NCBI RefSeq assembly: GCF_900609065.1
Contig: NZ_UXAU01000019.1
Span: 124,001 to 188,000 of the forward strand
Length of the DNA: 64,000 nucleotides
Direction: 5' to 3'
From: Arthrobacter ulcerisalmonis
GTDB taxonomy: Bacteria > Actinomycetota > Actinomycetes > Actinomycetales > Micrococcaceae
Part shown: positions 8,906 to 18,664 of the stretch, one piece after another
Layout: the number at the start of each line of letters is the position of its first letter
Position numbering within the stretch: position 1 is the stretch's first letter
Notes under the pieces: generated by a model
The model's database searches: none
Seen by the model: the letters and a program-made list of their open reading frames with translations, nothing else
Told to the model about the DNA's origin: nothing
Translations under genes and position numbers: made by a program

Positions 8906-9345
8906 GCTTCCAGCCGGTGAACCGTCTGCTGGCCGCAATGGTCGATGGCGCGCAGGTACGTGGCAGCGAGTTGCGGGAGGACGACGGCGACGTCTGCCTT
9001 CCGGACCCCATTGCGGATTTCGCATTCCAGGTCGAGTGACATCTCGGCCAGCCGCTCAGCACCGACCATCTGACTGGACGTTTTCAGGCTGAGGATTGCG
9101 TCGACGGCGCCCTCCAGATCGCCGGTGGTCAGGGCCAGGCGGAGCCGATTCATCCGGTGCGGCAGGTAGCCGATGAAGTTGCCGACAAAGACCCGCGTGT
9201 AGCCGCCGTCCTCCGCAAGTTCTTCCCGCAAGCGATCCAACACCGACTGGTCGACCAAGGGCCGCGGCGTGTCGTCTGGGGTGCTCACTGCGGTCCTTCC
9301 GGGGATCAGTTTCGGTGGGGGGAACAAGGTGATTGTCCGTGGCAT
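8878..9345 (-). CDS. Hpt-domain-like protein lacking the phospho-histidine
   Basis: 155 residues, all-helical, resembling a histidine phosphotransfer domain. The family motif normally reads H-x-L-K-G-x6-G-A. Here it reads LSLKTSSQMVGAERL, with leucine where the phospho-accepting histidine belongs and threonine for the glycine. It cannot act as a classical phosphotransfer protein. A scaffolding or inhibitory role towards the adjacent two-component system is possible but is inference. Two starts have ribosome-binding sites: ATG 9345 (GAGGA) and GTG 9288 (GGAAGGA 5 nt upstream). It converges on and overlaps the response regulator gene by 28 bp. Confidence 0.75.
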   Translation of the reverse strand: MPRTITLFPPPKLIPGRTAVSTPDDTPRPLVDQSVLDRLREELAEDGGYTRVFVGNFIGYLPHRMNRLRLALTTGDLEGAVDAILSLKTSSQMVGAERLAEMSLDLECEIRNGVRKADVAVVLPQLAATYLRAIDHCGQQTVHRLEAQWPPGAKR

Positions 9346-9797
9346 TCGTTCCTCTTCAGGTTAGGTGCGTCGCCGCGGCGGATCGGTCGTTTTGGCCCAA
9401 GATTGTGGTTTTCCGGAGAAGACTGCGGGTTTTTTCAGGTTGGTGGATGAGGGGCTCGCGGTGCTTCGACGTGGCAGCTGCCGAGGGCGGGATGACGGTC
9501 CAGGGCGCCCGATGGCTGCCATTCGCTGACGGTGCCGGTGGCTCATCACACTGCTCCGGACTTTTGAGAGCGACCCTCATCAGGGCCACATCTCAGTCTC
9601 GCCGGGATGACTCAAGAACCGTGTTCGGGTGGACCCAAGATTGGCTCAAGATGGCCAGGTCTGCGGCTTTTGGGCCGTGAATGTGGGTGCCGTCCCTCGG
9701 ATTCTTTTACGCGGTGGAAACAGGACCGTGACCGACTCGTCGCCAGCGGTCGATAGCGTCGCAGCAGACCCATTCGGAGACGAAAGCGACGCTCACC
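9346..9797. other. 452-bp intergenic region
   Basis: Separates the divergent Hpt-like gene and the NCS1 permease. No credible coding frame, RNA gene or long palindrome was seen. It presumably carries both promoters. The permease ATG has only a weak, distant GGAG upstream. Confidence 0.5.
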
Positions 9798-11528
9798 ATG
9801 ACCAACGACAGTCCCAACACGCAACTACTGGAACCGGCCTCCGCGCCTGGACCAGCCGGCGTCGTACCCTTACCGCCCTCCGCCGGAGACGCTGGCAACT
9901 CGGCAGCTTTGAACGCCACCAAGGAAAGCCTGGAGGACTATACGCTGCGATTCGCTCCACGGTCGTACCGCAAATGGGGTGCGGGGGTGGTGGCTACCAG
10001 TGCCCTGGGCGGGATCGCGTACTTGGCCGACTTCTCGATCGGCGCCAACATTGGGATTGCGTACGGCACCACCAATGCAATCATCGGGATCGTGTTGGCT
10101 GCGCTGGTCATTTTCGCTACGGGATTCCCGTTGGCCTACTACGCGGCGCGGTACAACATCGACCTGGACCTGATCACCCGCGGCTCCGGCTTTGGCTACT
10201 ACGGTTCGGTAGTCACCAACGTTATCTTTGCGACGTTCACCTTCATCTTCTTCGCTCTGGAGGGGTCCATCATGGCGCAGGGCCTCGAACTGGGCCTTGG
10301 GATTCCGCAGTGGCTTGGCTATGCGGCGTCGACCATTATTGTGATTCCGCTGGTGATTTATGGGATGAACGTGTTGGCGAAGCTGCAGGTGTGGACCACC
10401 CCGTTGTGGCTGCTGTTGATGGTGATTCCTGTGGGTTATCTGGTCATTTCACATCCCAGCAGCATTGACACGTTTTTCGCCTACACCGGTGAATCGGGCG
10501 ACGGCGGACCGAACCTTGCGTCGGTGATGCTGGCGGCGGGCGTATGTCTCTCGCTGATGGCGCAGATTGCCGAGCAGATCGACTATCTCCGCTTCATGCC
10601 ACCTAAGACTGCCGAGAACAAGGGCGCCTGGTGGCGTGCGGTGATCCTGGCCGGTCCGGGCTGGGTGATTTTCGGGGCGATCAAGCAGATCGTGGGTATG
10701 TTCATCGCCGTCTACCTGATCGCATCGCTGGATCCCGCAGCGTCCGCCACTGCCAACGAACCGGTGCACCAATTCCTTGGCGTCTACCAAGAGATGATGC
10801 CTGCCTGGCTGGCCATGACGTTAGCCGTGATCCTGGTGGTCATTTCGCAGATCAAGATCAACGTGACCAACGCCTACTCCGGCTCGCTGGCGTGGACCAA
10901 CAGCTTTACTCGGGTGACCAAGACGTACCCCGGCCGCATGGTGTTCGTGATGGTCAACCTGCTGATCGCGCTGGTGCTGATGGAAGCCAACATGTTCGAC
11001 TTCCTCAATACCATTCTTGGCTTTTACGCCAACTGCGCCATGGCCTGGGTAGTCACCGTGGCGTCCGATATCGCCATCAACAAGTATCTGCTGAAGATCT
11101 CGCCGAAGGTACCGGAGTTCCGCCGCGGCATGCTGTACGCGGTTAACCCGGTGGGGTTCGTCTCGATGCTAGTCTCGGCTGCCGTGTCGATTGCGGTCTT
11201 CTTTGGGGCGTTTGGGTCAGCGATCCAGCCGTACTCGCCGATCTTCGCCGTAGGTCTTGCCTTGGTGCTGCCGCCCGTGTTGGCTGTGGCCACCCGCGGG
11301 CGCTACTACCTGCGCCGCACCGACGACGGGATCGACCTGCCCATGTTCGACGCCGACGGGAATCCCAGCGACGCCAAGCTGCTGTGCCACGTCACCGGTA
11401 TCGAGTTTGAACGGCCGGACATGGTCCGGTCCGCCCAAGACGCGCCCGATGGCAGCCCGCAGTACATCTCCTCGCTGGCACTCTCGACGGACAAGACGGG
11501 GAAGTTGGTGCTCCCGGCGCAGAAATAG
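9798..11528 (+). CDS. NCS1-type purine/cytosine permease
   Basis: 576 residues with about 12 membrane helices between residues 60 and 490. The sequence resembles the nucleobase:cation symporter-1 (purine-cytosine permease) family, including ITRGSGFGYYGSVVTNVIF early in the transmembrane region and a conserved NVTNAYSGSLAW segment. The roughly 85-residue C-terminal soluble tail is longer than usual for CodB-like members and has no recognised domain. It likely imports a nucleobase or related heterocycle with a cation. It stands alone and is followed by a strong terminator hairpin. The exact substrate is unknown. Confidence 0.85.
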   Translation: MTNDSPNTQLLEPASAPGPAGVVPLPPSAGDAGNSAALNATKESLEDYTLRFAPRSYRKWGAGVVATSALGGIAYLADFSIGANIGIAYGTTNAIIGIVLAALVIFATGFPLAYYAARYNIDLDLITRGSGFGYYGSVVTNVIFATFTFIFFALEGSIMAQGLELGLGIPQWLGYAASTIIVIPLVIYGMNVLAKLQVWTTPLWLLLMVIPVGYLVISHPSSIDTFFAYTGESGDGGPNLASVMLAAGVCLSLMAQIAEQIDYLRFMPPKTAENKGAWWRAVILAGPGWVIFGAIKQIVGMFIAVYLIASLDPAASATANEPVHQFLGVYQEMMPAWLAMTLAVILVVISQIKINVTNAYSGSLAWTNSFTRVTKTYPGRMVFVMVNLLIALVLMEANMFDFLNTILGFYANCAMAWVVTVASDIAINKYLLKISPKVPEFRRGMLYAVNPVGFVSMLVSAAVSIAVFFGAFGSAIQPYSPIFAVGLALVLPPVLAVATRGRYYLRRTDDGIDLPMFDADGNPSDAKLLCHVTGIEFERPDMVRSAQDAPDGSPQYISSLALSTDKTGKLVLPAQK

Positions 11529-11843
11529 TGGGGCGCTCGCCGCGTATTGCCCGTGGTAATCGATGACGGGCTCAAGTTAGCTCGGGAGGCGGGCGGCCAG
11601 CAGGCCGCCCGCCTCCCGTTGCCAGGTGAGGCTATTCTCAGCGGCAGCCAATTCGCGCAGATTTTGTACGGATGCGAATGGCGGGCGCCCCGATCTGTCC
11701 GGCTCAATGCGAGCTGAGCGTGAATGAAGCCGCGGGCGATCACGTAACCTGTGGATAACTTCTGCGGCTCAATGTGATGTGCGTTACCCTTAGTGCACCG
11801 TCCGGGGGGATGAGACCTTTCACGATTCGGGGTACTGGCTTCC
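11529..11843. other. 315-bp intergenic region with terminator
   Basis: Contains the terminator of the permease at 11583-11618. The remainder, about 225 bp before the lipoprotein gene, shows no coding frame or RNA gene and presumably carries the promoter of the lipoprotein/PKD pair. Confidence 0.5.
11583..11618 (+). terminator. Strong GC-rich hairpin terminator
   Basis: Perfect 16-bp stem (CGGGAGGCGGGCGGCC and its complement) with a 4-nt AGCA loop, 54 bp after the permease stop, followed by GTT. One of the longest perfect hairpins in the window. Confidence 0.8.
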
Positions 11844-12506
11844 ATGAGTTCACGTAGTAGGTTCCGCTCTCGGCACGAGCGCGCTGCAACGCTAGCCTTG
11901 GTCGTCTCTGCAGCTTTTCTGTTTGCGGGATGTGAATCTGGCGCCGATCCCGGTGCCAGTCCGTCGCCGACCGCTTCTGCAACGTCTTCTCCCATCACCA
12001 CCACCAGTTCCAGCGCTACGCCGACGATTTCCGCCGCCTACAAACCTGCGGACGCATCCGGCCCGGCCCAGAACGTCCCTGTTCCGGTGCTGCCCGACGT
12101 TGCGAAGACCGAGACCAAAGAGGGGCTAGAGGCGTTCACTAGGTATTGGTTCGAGCTCTTGAGCTACGGGTACGAGACAGGAGAGACTACTCAATTGGCG
12201 GCCGTGACGAGCGCGGGGTGCACTATGTGTGAGCAAGCCAAGCAAGTGCAGACTGGGTGGCATGAATCTGGTCGCTGGCTGGTGGGAGGGAAAATATCAA
12301 CGCCTGCAGTTAGCACGAACTTCAGGCTAGTGAACGGCCAATACCAAGTCGCGGCCCAAGTTTCACAGGAGGGGATCAGCTACTACAACGCCGATGGATC
12401 CTTGGATACTTCGGAGCCAAAGGCCCCAGATTCCGGGAACCTTGTACTGGCGCGCTTTCAAGACGGAGCGTGGTTCGTCGACTCAGTCGATCCGATCGTG
12501 GGATGA
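11844..12506 (+). CDS. DUF6318-like lipoprotein
   Basis: 220 residues. A type II signal peptide ends in a lipobox (FLFAGC, cysteine at about residue 30). A Ser/Thr/Pro/Ala-rich linker (about 35-75) follows, then a compact domain that starts EGLEAFTRYWFELLSYGYETG and contains a CTMC pair. This layout matches actinobacterial DUF6318 lipoproteins, whose function is unknown. It should be anchored on the outer face of the membrane. The stop overlaps the ATG of the next gene (ATGA), so the two form a coupled pair. Confidence 0.82.
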   Translation: MSSRSRFRSRHERAATLALVVSAAFLFAGCESGADPGASPSPTASATSSPITTTSSSATPTISAAYKPADASGPAQNVPVPVLPDVAKTETKEGLEAFTRYWFELLSYGYETGETTQLAAVTSAGCTMCEQAKQVQTGWHESGRWLVGGKISTPAVSTNFRLVNGQYQVAAQVSQEGISYYNADGSLDTSEPKAPDSGNLVLARFQDGAWFVDSVDPIVG

Positions 12507-13450
12507 AAAATCTCAAGCGACTGCTCTTTTCTGGTGGCGTAGTCCTTCTATTGATGCTTGTTCTCAGCCTGGTTCGAGCATCGGGAGACAGCGGAGCAGG
12601 TAGTTCTCCGCCCAAGGGTCACTGGGGCGCGGCAGGAGCCGAGGTTGTCGGGTGGGTACTCAATCCGGACACTGGCCAGTTCGTGTCGGCGGAGACCAGT
12701 GGTGCCATCGCTTCTGCGGATCCGAATGAGTATAAGTACGAGTTGCAGTGTCACCTCGGTGGTGGTGATTTTGATACCCGGTGTCTGGGATATCAATTGA
12801 AGTGTGAGGATCGGCCGGGTGGTGTGGTGGGTATTCCGGTGGTGTGGTTGTCGCGTCCGCGGGGTGTTCCGGGTGCTGTGTGGTCAAATTTCTCGGGTCC
12901 TACATGCCTCTATGATGCGAAGCCAGCGGATGTGCTGCCCTTGATTGCGGCGGGAATCCAGCGGGAGTTTGAGAGCTTGCCCGTAAGCGCCGGTGCTGTT
13001 GTGGCTCAGCCGAGTCCGAACACTTTGCGTGGTGCTGCGACGAATTTCTACGCGGAGGCGGGGGTGCAGGAGTTTGACGTAGTGATGTTCGGGCAGCAGG
13101 TGCATGTGGTCGCGACGCCGGTTTTGTACACGTGGAATTATGGTGATGGCTCGGTGTTTGGGCCGCAGGCTTCAATGGGTGGCCCGCTTCCTCAGGCACG
13201 GTGGGGTGAAGAGACTAGGACGAGTCATGTGTTTGGTGCGACGGGGGATTTCCAGGTGGTGATGACGACGTCATTCTCGGGGACGTACTCGGTGAATTCG
13301 GGCCCTCCGCTGCCGATTCCTGGCCAGGGGAGATTTAGTGCTCCGCCGCAGACGATCAGTGTGTGGCGGTCGTTGACCAGGAACTATGCCGACGATTGTC
13401 TGGCGAATCCGCAAGGCCAGGGCTGCCCGGGGGCGGCGCCTCAACGCTGA
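12503..13450 (+). CDS. Secreted or membrane-anchored PKD-like protein
   Basis: 315 residues. A short basic N-terminus and one hydrophobic helix (residues 7-25) form a signal anchor or signal peptide. The C-terminal half resembles a PKD/immunoglobulin-like fold: LYTWNYGDGS, then TSHVFGATGDFQVVMTTSFSGTY, the usual W-x-F/Y-G-D-G to T-x-H-x-F spacing. Four cysteines lie in the extracytoplasmic N-terminal half and two in the C-terminus, which suggests disulfides. ATG 12503 overlaps the stop of the lipoprotein gene, so the two are translationally coupled. No enzymatic motif is visible. A cell-surface binding role is inference. Confidence 0.8.
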   Translation: MKNLKRLLFSGGVVLLLMLVLSLVRASGDSGAGSSPPKGHWGAAGAEVVGWVLNPDTGQFVSAETSGAIASADPNEYKYELQCHLGGGDFDTRCLGYQLKCEDRPGGVVGIPVVWLSRPRGVPGAVWSNFSGPTCLYDAKPADVLPLIAAGIQREFESLPVSAGAVVAQPSPNTLRGAATNFYAEAGVQEFDVVMFGQQVHVVATPVLYTWNYGDGSVFGPQASMGGPLPQARWGEETRTSHVFGATGDFQVVMTTSFSGTYSVNSGPPLPIPGQGRFSAPPQTISVWRSLTRNYADDCLANPQGQGCPGAAPQR

Positions 13451-13567
13451 CCGCAGTCCCGGAAGCAGCCGGGGAGTCGCTGTGATTCCTGCCATTCCCG
13501 GAATACCGTCACGCGTTTGTTCGTTGCCACAAGCAGAACCTCCCCTGGTCTTCGAAAGGAACTGCGC

Positions 13568-14638
13568 ATGCTGTTTTCCCCACTCACCCTTGGCGAAATG
13601 GAACTTTCCAACCGTCTCGTCATGGCGCCGCTGACCCGTGTTCGCTCGGGCAAGGAGGGCGTTCCTGGCGCCCTCGTCGCAGAGTACTACCGGCAGCGCG
13701 CTTCACTGGGGCTGATCGTGAGCGAAGGCATTTGGCCTGCTGCGGCGGGTCGGTCATATCCAGGTCAGCCTGGCCTCGTCACTGACGAGCAGATTGCCGG
13801 GTGGAAAGTCGTGACGGACGCGGTCCACGCGGAAGGCGGCCGGATGTTCGCCCAGATTATGCATGGTGGTCGGGTCTCGCACGAGTCAATCACAGGTGGC
13901 CTGGAATTGGTAGCGCCAAGTGCCGTGGCCATCGACGGTGATGTCCGCACGCCCGCAGGGCCGCTGCCGTATCCAGTACCGCATGCGCTGACCACTGACG
14001 AACTCCAGGTCGTGATTCAGGAATTCGTCGCCGCCGCACTGAATGCCATCGAAGCTGGCTTCGACGGCGTAGAACTGCACTCGGCCAACGGATACTTGCT
14101 GCACGAGTTCCTTGCTCCCAACTCCAACGTCCGCACGGACAGCTACGGCGGGTCTCCAGAGAACAGGGCGCGGTTCGTCATTGAGACGGTCAACGCCGTA
14201 GTAGCTGCCGTGGGTGCCAACCGGGTTGGTATCCGTATCTCGCCTGCCAACAGTGCTCAAGGCACGCTTGAAAGTGATCCAGCCGATGTGCGGGCAACCT
14301 ACGAAGTCCTCCTCAATAGCATCGCTCCGCTCAATCTTGCGTACCTGAGCGTCCTCCACCAAGATCCGGCAGGAGAGTTGGTGCAGGGCCTGCGGAGCCG
14401 ATTCAAGGGAACATTCCTGGTGAACTCCGGTTTCGGCGAGGTCACGTCACAGGAGGAGGCGGTCCGTTTGATCGCGGACGGCTACGCGGACGCCGTGGTG
14501 GTGGGCAGGCCGGCCATTGCAAATCCCGATTTGGCCAGGCGGTGGCGGGAAGGCCTGCCCCTGAATGAGCCCAACCCGGCAACGTTCTACACGGATGGCG
14601 CCGAAGGCTACACAGATTACCCGGCCTACTCGGCCTAG
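13568..14638 (+). CDS. Old Yellow Enzyme-family alkene reductase
   Basis: 356 residues forming an FMN-binding TIM barrel of the NemA/OYE type. N-terminal LFSPLTLGEMELSNRLVMAPLTR binds FMN. HSANGYLLHEFLAPNSN and NVRTDSYGGSPENRARF are family signatures. LVNSGFG and DAVVVGRPAIANPDLA bind the FMN phosphate. The enzyme reduces activated C=C bonds with NAD(P)H in the cytoplasm. ATG 13568 is chosen for AAAGGA 7 nt upstream. Monocistronic, with a hairpin terminator 15 bp after the stop. The physiological substrate is not evident. Confidence 0.93.
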   Translation: MLFSPLTLGEMELSNRLVMAPLTRVRSGKEGVPGALVAEYYRQRASLGLIVSEGIWPAAAGRSYPGQPGLVTDEQIAGWKVVTDAVHAEGGRMFAQIMHGGRVSHESITGGLELVAPSAVAIDGDVRTPAGPLPYPVPHALTTDELQVVIQEFVAAALNAIEAGFDGVELHSANGYLLHEFLAPNSNVRTDSYGGSPENRARFVIETVNAVVAAVGANRVGIRISPANSAQGTLESDPADVRATYEVLLNSIAPLNLAYLSVLHQDPAGELVQGLRSRFKGTFLVNSGFGEVTSQEEAVRLIADGYADAVVVGRPAIANPDLARRWREGLPLNEPNPATFYTDGAEGYTDYPAYSA

Positions 14639-14652
14639 AACCCTCCGCACGG

Positions 14653-14685
14653 CGACGGCGGCACCCAGGCTGGGTGCCGCCGTCG
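14653..14685 (+). terminator. Hairpin terminator after the alkene reductase
   Basis: Perfect 15-bp stem (CGACGGCGGCACCCA and its complement) with a 3-nt loop, starting 14 bp after the stop codon. Confidence 0.78.
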
Positions 14686-14848
14686 TGCGCTCCCGGTGTG
14701 CTGGCGCCGGCAACCGGTTCTAAGGCCATCCGACGACCTTGAAACCCCTGTTTCGAAGAACCGCCAGGACCCCTCAGTAGTGGCGGTGATGTAAGGCTAC
14801 TACCCAGGAGCAGGTTAATCCAGCGATTTTATAAATGATGCTGGACTA

Positions 14849-15145
14849 CTACATAACCGCCTCGCGACCGGTGCCCTCCGACATGACCAAGCGGTCACCG
14901 TCAATGGAAACGAGGACACTTTTGGGCCGCCCACTGACCTTGGTGATTGCCTTCAGCCCGCGGTTGGTGACTTCCACGCCGACCTGGGCGCCCTTGGCCG
15001 GCAGCTCGATGGATACCTCTGCCGCAATACCCAGAATCGGGTTGGTGGAAACGCCCAAATCCCGATGCACTTCTTTCCCGTTCACCATCACGGTGACGTT
15101 GGCCTCCTCGAACCCATCCTTGAAGACGATGAGCAGTTCGCGCAT
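14849..15145 (-). CDS. Small conserved hypothetical protein, beta-rich
   Basis: 98 residues with alternating hydrophobic strands and no signal peptide or membrane segment (RELLIVFKDGFEEANVTVMVNGKEV by eye is two strands and a turn). ATG 15145 is supported by GAAGAGG 5 nt upstream. The frame is also open further upstream but without a comparable start. Divergent from tex. No family is recognised. The all-beta pattern and the VNGKEVHRDLGVST phrase suggest a small sandwich domain. Cytoplasmic location is inferred from the absence of targeting signals. Confidence 0.7.
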   Translation of the reverse strand: MRELLIVFKDGFEEANVTVMVNGKEVHRDLGVSTNPILGIAAEVSIELPAKGAQVGVEVTNRGLKAITKVSGRPKSVLVSIDGDRLVMSEGTGREAVM

Positions 15146-15287
15146 GGTGGCCTCTTCCTCGAGCAGTGACTGCCGGTGACGGCATCTCCCCACTACAGCA
15201 CTTCGCGGCCGGGAGCGGAATACCCCGCAGTGCCGGCGGCGTCGCGCCGGCCAGGTGCGGTGGAGTGCGCGGACGAGGTAAGGCAAG

Positions 15288-17783
15288 ATGTTCAGGGTGA
15301 ATCAACAGCCGCGCCCGTCAACTGCCTCCCAGCCCAACGCGACCTCGCCGGATGCCGCTATCCATGGCCAGATCGCCGCCGAGCTGAACGTGAAGACCTG
15401 GCAGGTTGCTGCCGCGGTAGCACTCCTCGACGGCGGCGCAACGGTGCCGTTCGTCGCCCGGTACCGCAAGGAAGCGACCGGCACCCTGGACGACACCCAG
15501 CTCCGGGAGCTCGACGAAAGGCTCCGCTACCTGCGGGAGCTGGCAGACCGCCGTCGGACGATTCTTGACGCGGTCGAGGCCCAAGGCCAGCTGACTCCCG
15601 AGTTGACCCACGCAATTGCGGCGGCGGACACCAAGTCCCGGCTCGAAGACATTTACCTACCCTTCAAGTCCAAACGGCGCACCAAGGCGCAAATTGCGCG
15701 CGAAGCGGGGCTGGAACCACTGGCGGACCGGCTCCTGGCCCGTCCTGACCTGAATCCAGAGCGTGAGGCCACGCGGTTCCTGAGCGCTGAGCACGCCATT
15801 GATGACGCCGCGGCCGCCTTGGCGGGTGCTAGGGCAATCCTGGTGGAGCGGGTTGCTCAAGACCCGGACCTGGCGGCGACGCTGCGGGAGCGGTTGTGGA
15901 CGCAGGGGCGGATGGTGTCGCGCGTGCGTAAGGGTAAGGAAGCTGACGGCCAGAAGTTTGCCGACTACTTCGAGTTTGCCCAGGCGCCGTCTGGTATGCC
16001 TTCGCACCGGGTTCTCGCGTTGTTGCGTGGCGAAAAGGATGGCGTCCTCGATCTGGATCTCGCCGAAGCGGATCCCACGGACGACGACGGCCTCGCCGCC
16101 GCGCGCGCACGCTACGAGTCAGCGGTGGCCAGGTTCCTCGGGGTCGCCGATCGGGGCCGGCCAGCCGATGCCTGGCTCCTCCAGACCGCCCAAATCGCGT
16201 GGAAGTCAAGAGTCCTTGCGCGGCTGACAGCTGACCTTCGAAGCCGCATGTTTGCTGCCGCCGAGGACGAAGCGGTGAGGGTATTTGCTGCCAATCTCCG
16301 CGACGTGCTGCTGGCTGCGCCTGCCGGAAACCGTGCAACCCTGGGCCTGGACCCGGGCCTCCGCACCGGCGTCAAGGTGGCAGTGGTGGACGGGACAGGC
16401 AAGGTTGTTGCCACCGACACCGTGTATCCGCATGCACCCGCGCGGAAGTGGGATGCGGCGATCACGGCCTTGACCAAGCTTGCCCGCGAGCACGCCGTCG
16501 AACTCATCGCCATCGGCAACGGAACCGCCTCGCGCGAAACCGACAAACTAGCAGCCGAGCTGATCAAGCAGTTGCCGTCTGTGGAACGAAAGACGCAAAA
16601 ATTGGTGGTATCGGAGGCTGGGGCATCGGTTTACTCAGCATCGGCGCTGGCCGCAGCGGAATTACCCGGCATGGACGTCTCGCTGCGCGGCGCTGTCTCC
16701 ATTGCCCGCCGCCTGCAGGACCCGTTGGCGGAACTAGTCAAAATCGACCCCAAATCAATTGGCGTGGGCCAATACCAGCACGATGTCACGGCTTCGAAGT
16801 TGGACCGCAGCCTGGATGCCGTAGTGGAGGACTGCGTCAACGCGGTGGGGGTGGACGTCAATACCGCGTCACCAGCTCTGCTGAGCAGAGTCGCCGGAGT
16901 TGGTCCGCTGCTGAGTGAGAACATCGTGGCCTATCGAAATGAGTTCGGCCCCTTCGCCAAGCGTTCCGACCTGAAGAAAGTGCCCCGGCTTGGCGCTAAA
17001 GCGTTTGAGCAATGCGCCGGATTCCTGCGGATCGTTGGCGGCAAGGAACCCTTGGATGCCTCCAGCGTGCACCCGGAAGCGTACTCGGTTGCCCGTCGCA
17101 TGGTGGCCGCAGCGGGAACTGGCCCCGCCTCTGCCTTGGATCCGAGCTCGTATGTAGATGAGACTTTTGGCCTCCCCACGGTCCAAGACATTCTGGCCGA
17201 AATCGACAAGCCCGGCCGTGACCCTCGTCCTGCCTTCGCGGCGGCAACCTTTTCCGAAGGTGTTGAGAAGATCTCGGACCTCAAGCCCGGAATGATTCTT
17301 GAAGGAACCGTGACCAATGTGGCCGCTTTCGGTGCGTTCGTGGACGTTGGCGTGCATCAGGATGGATTGGTGCACGTGTCCGCCCTTGCCAACAGGTTCG
17401 TCGCCGATCCACGCGAGGTGGTCAAATCCGGACAGGTGGTCCGGGTCAAAGTTTTGGAGGCGGATCCGGACCGCAAGCGGATATCGCTCACCCTGAGGCT
17501 CGACGACGAACCTACTGCCGGCGGTCAGCGGCAGGGCCGCGCTGCTGGTTCGGCCCCCTCCGACAAAAGTCGCGCTGTCCCGGCGGGCGCCGATCGTGGG
17601 CGAGGTGGCCAGAACCGTGGCGACCGTCAGCGTAGCTTGGCCAAGGAGGGTGCCCAGAATGCTGGGAACGCTCCTGTCGGAAATCCGACCGGCCAACCCC
17701 GGGCTGGTTCAAAACCTCCCCCGGCCAGCCCCGCGAATACTGCCATGGCGGAAGCCCTTCGCGAAGCTGGACTGGCCAAGTAA
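15288..17783 (+). CDS. tex: Tex-family S1 RNA-binding transcription accessory protein
   Basis: 831 residues in the full Tex order: Tex_N helical domain (about 25-215), YqgF/RNase H-like domain starting [17 protein letters not shown] (about 350), helix-hairpin-helix repeats ([24 protein letters not shown], about 522 onward), S1 RNA-binding domain ([26 protein letters not shown], about 667-735), and a basic Gly/Arg/Pro-rich disordered tail (about 745-831). Tex binds nucleic acid and influences transcription and RNA processing. The tail, ending [12 protein letters not shown], is partly duplicated just after the stop. Start at ATG 15288 with AAGG 4 nt before. GTG 15297 is an alternative. Confidence 0.93.
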   Translation: MFRVNQQPRPSTASQPNATSPDAAIHGQIAAELNVKTWQVAAAVALLDGGATVPFVARYRKEATGTLDDTQLRELDERLRYLRELADRRRTILDAVEAQGQLTPELTHAIAAADTKSRLEDIYLPFKSKRRTKAQIAREAGLEPLADRLLARPDLNPEREATRFLSAEHAIDDAAAALAGARAILVERVAQDPDLAATLRERLWTQGRMVSRVRKGKEADGQKFADYFEFAQAPSGMPSHRVLALLRGEKDGVLDLDLAEADPTDDDGLAAARARYESAVARFLGVADRGRPADAWLLQTAQIAWKSRVLARLTADLRSRMFAAAEDEAVRVFAANLRDVLLAAPAGNRATLGLDPGLRTGVKVAVVDGTGKVVATDTVYPHAPARKWDAAITALTKLAREHAVELIAIGNGTASRETDKLAAELIKQLPSVERKTQKLVVSEAGASVYSASALAAAELPGMDVSLRGAVSIARRLQDPLAELVKIDPKSIGVGQYQHDVTASKLDRSLDAVVEDCVNAVGVDVNTASPALLSRVAGVGPLLSENIVAYRNEFGPFAKRSDLKKVPRLGAKAFEQCAGFLRIVGGKEPLDASSVHPEAYSVARRMVAAAGTGPASALDPSSYVDETFGLPTVQDILAEIDKPGRDPRPAFAAATFSEGVEKISDLKPGMILEGTVTNVAAFGAFVDVGVHQDGLVHVSALANRFVADPREVVKSGQVVRVKVLEADPDRKRISLTLRLDDEPTAGGQRQGRAAGSAPSDKSRAVPAGADRGRGGQNRGDRQRSLAKEGAQNAGNAPVGNPTGQPRAGSKPPPASPANTAMAEALREAGLAK

Positions 17784-17829
17784 CACCGACCCGGTATAGG
17801 CCTTTCGCAAAGCCGGACTGGGCAACTAA
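17754..17829 (+). repeat. Imperfect direct repeat of the tex 3' end
   Basis: The last 30 bp of tex (17754-17783, coding [13 protein letters not shown]) recur at 17800-17829 with 25 of 30 bases identical, including the TAA. The second copy would read AFRKAGLGN-stop. It looks like a local duplication or the scar of a shortened C-terminus. Confidence 0.7.
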
Positions 17830-17865
17830 ATCCACCCATGGCGGAAGACAACGGGACCTTCGAGC

Positions 17866-18636
17866 TTAGGCCTGCGGCTCCTTGCCGGGCTGAAGGGTGA
17901 TCCGCCGCGGCCGCCCGAACTGGGTCCGCACGCCGGGGGAGTAAAGCACCGATTCGGGTGGTCCAGTCACGGTGAGGCCGGCCGCGGAGACTAAACCGTC
18001 ACTGAGTGAACCGGCGGTGGCGTGATACAAGGGCCAGGGAGCATGGGTGTTCGGAACGTAGATGGGCCGCCCCAAGAAGGTGCTATGCATACCGAATCGA
18101 GCGGTGAGGTGAATGGATAGCGGGTCGTCGGCAAGCTCCTCCCGGCGCGGGATGACGTCGAACGAGCTGGACGCGCTGCCTGCGCCGAACCGTCGCACGG
18201 TGTAGCCCGTTGTTCCGGTTTTATCGTCACCGCCCCTGAACCCGATCCTTGACCAGACATAGGGCACCCCCGCTGATCTGGCAGCCACAACCACGGCCAG
18301 CCGGTCGGCGTCGAGGCTGAGGAAGACAACGCCCCGGGTGCCGTCCGGCTCGCGGGAGTAGAGCCGCACATTCACTTCGTTGAAGCTTCCGAAATAGGGA
18401 ATCCCGGGACCGCGGCCGATTCCCGCATTTCGCATTCTGAAGCCGATCAGGCCTAGCCATGCGCTCCCATCGAACATGTCCGGCTGCACCCCAACCGGCA
18501 TATGCCGTGCAGCCTCCGCCTCAGTTATGCGCCAGTGCAGGAAGACAGCCTCTTCCCACCTTTGGTCCATGATGACGGGACGGGGCAACGGAGGAGGGAC
18601 AGGCCACCCAGGCTCAGGATTTGGATTCATACTCAC
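17866..18636 (-). CDS. DUF2071 (YqjF-like) protein
   Basis: 256 residues. The opening MDQRWEEAVFLHWRITEAEAARHMPVGVQPDMFDGSAWLGLI matches the DUF2071 family (YqjF of Bacillus), followed by NEVNVRLYSREPDGTRGVVFLSLDADR. The family fold is acetoacetate-decarboxylase-like, but members have no established reaction. No signal peptide or membrane helix. The GTG start at 18636 and an ATG at 18630 are both possible, and neither has a strong ribosome-binding site. Its start lies 28 bp past the stop of the upstream gene on the same strand, so co-transcription is likely. Confidence 0.87.
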   Translation of the reverse strand: MSMNPNPEPGWPVPPPLPRPVIMDQRWEEAVFLHWRITEAEAARHMPVGVQPDMFDGSAWLGLIGFRMRNAGIGRGPGIPYFGSFNEVNVRLYSREPDGTRGVVFLSLDADRLAVVVAARSAGVPYVWSRIGFRGGDDKTGTTGYTVRRFGAGSASSSFDVIPRREELADDPLSIHLTARFGMHSTFLGRPIYVPNTHAPWPLYHATAGSLSDGLVSAAGLTVTGPPESVLYSPGVRTQFGRPRRITLQPGKEPQA

Positions 18637-18664
18637 GCGTGGTCCGGAACGTGTTTGTGCCGGA

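Noticed and set aside
9629..10468. Long overlapping frame across the permease start
   Set aside because: It is a shadow of the permease coding sequence, with Arg/Gly/His-rich, non-protein-like composition.
14690..14848. tRNA-like or small RNA gene between two convergent genes
   Set aside because: No cloverleaf, T-loop or terminator pattern could be drawn.
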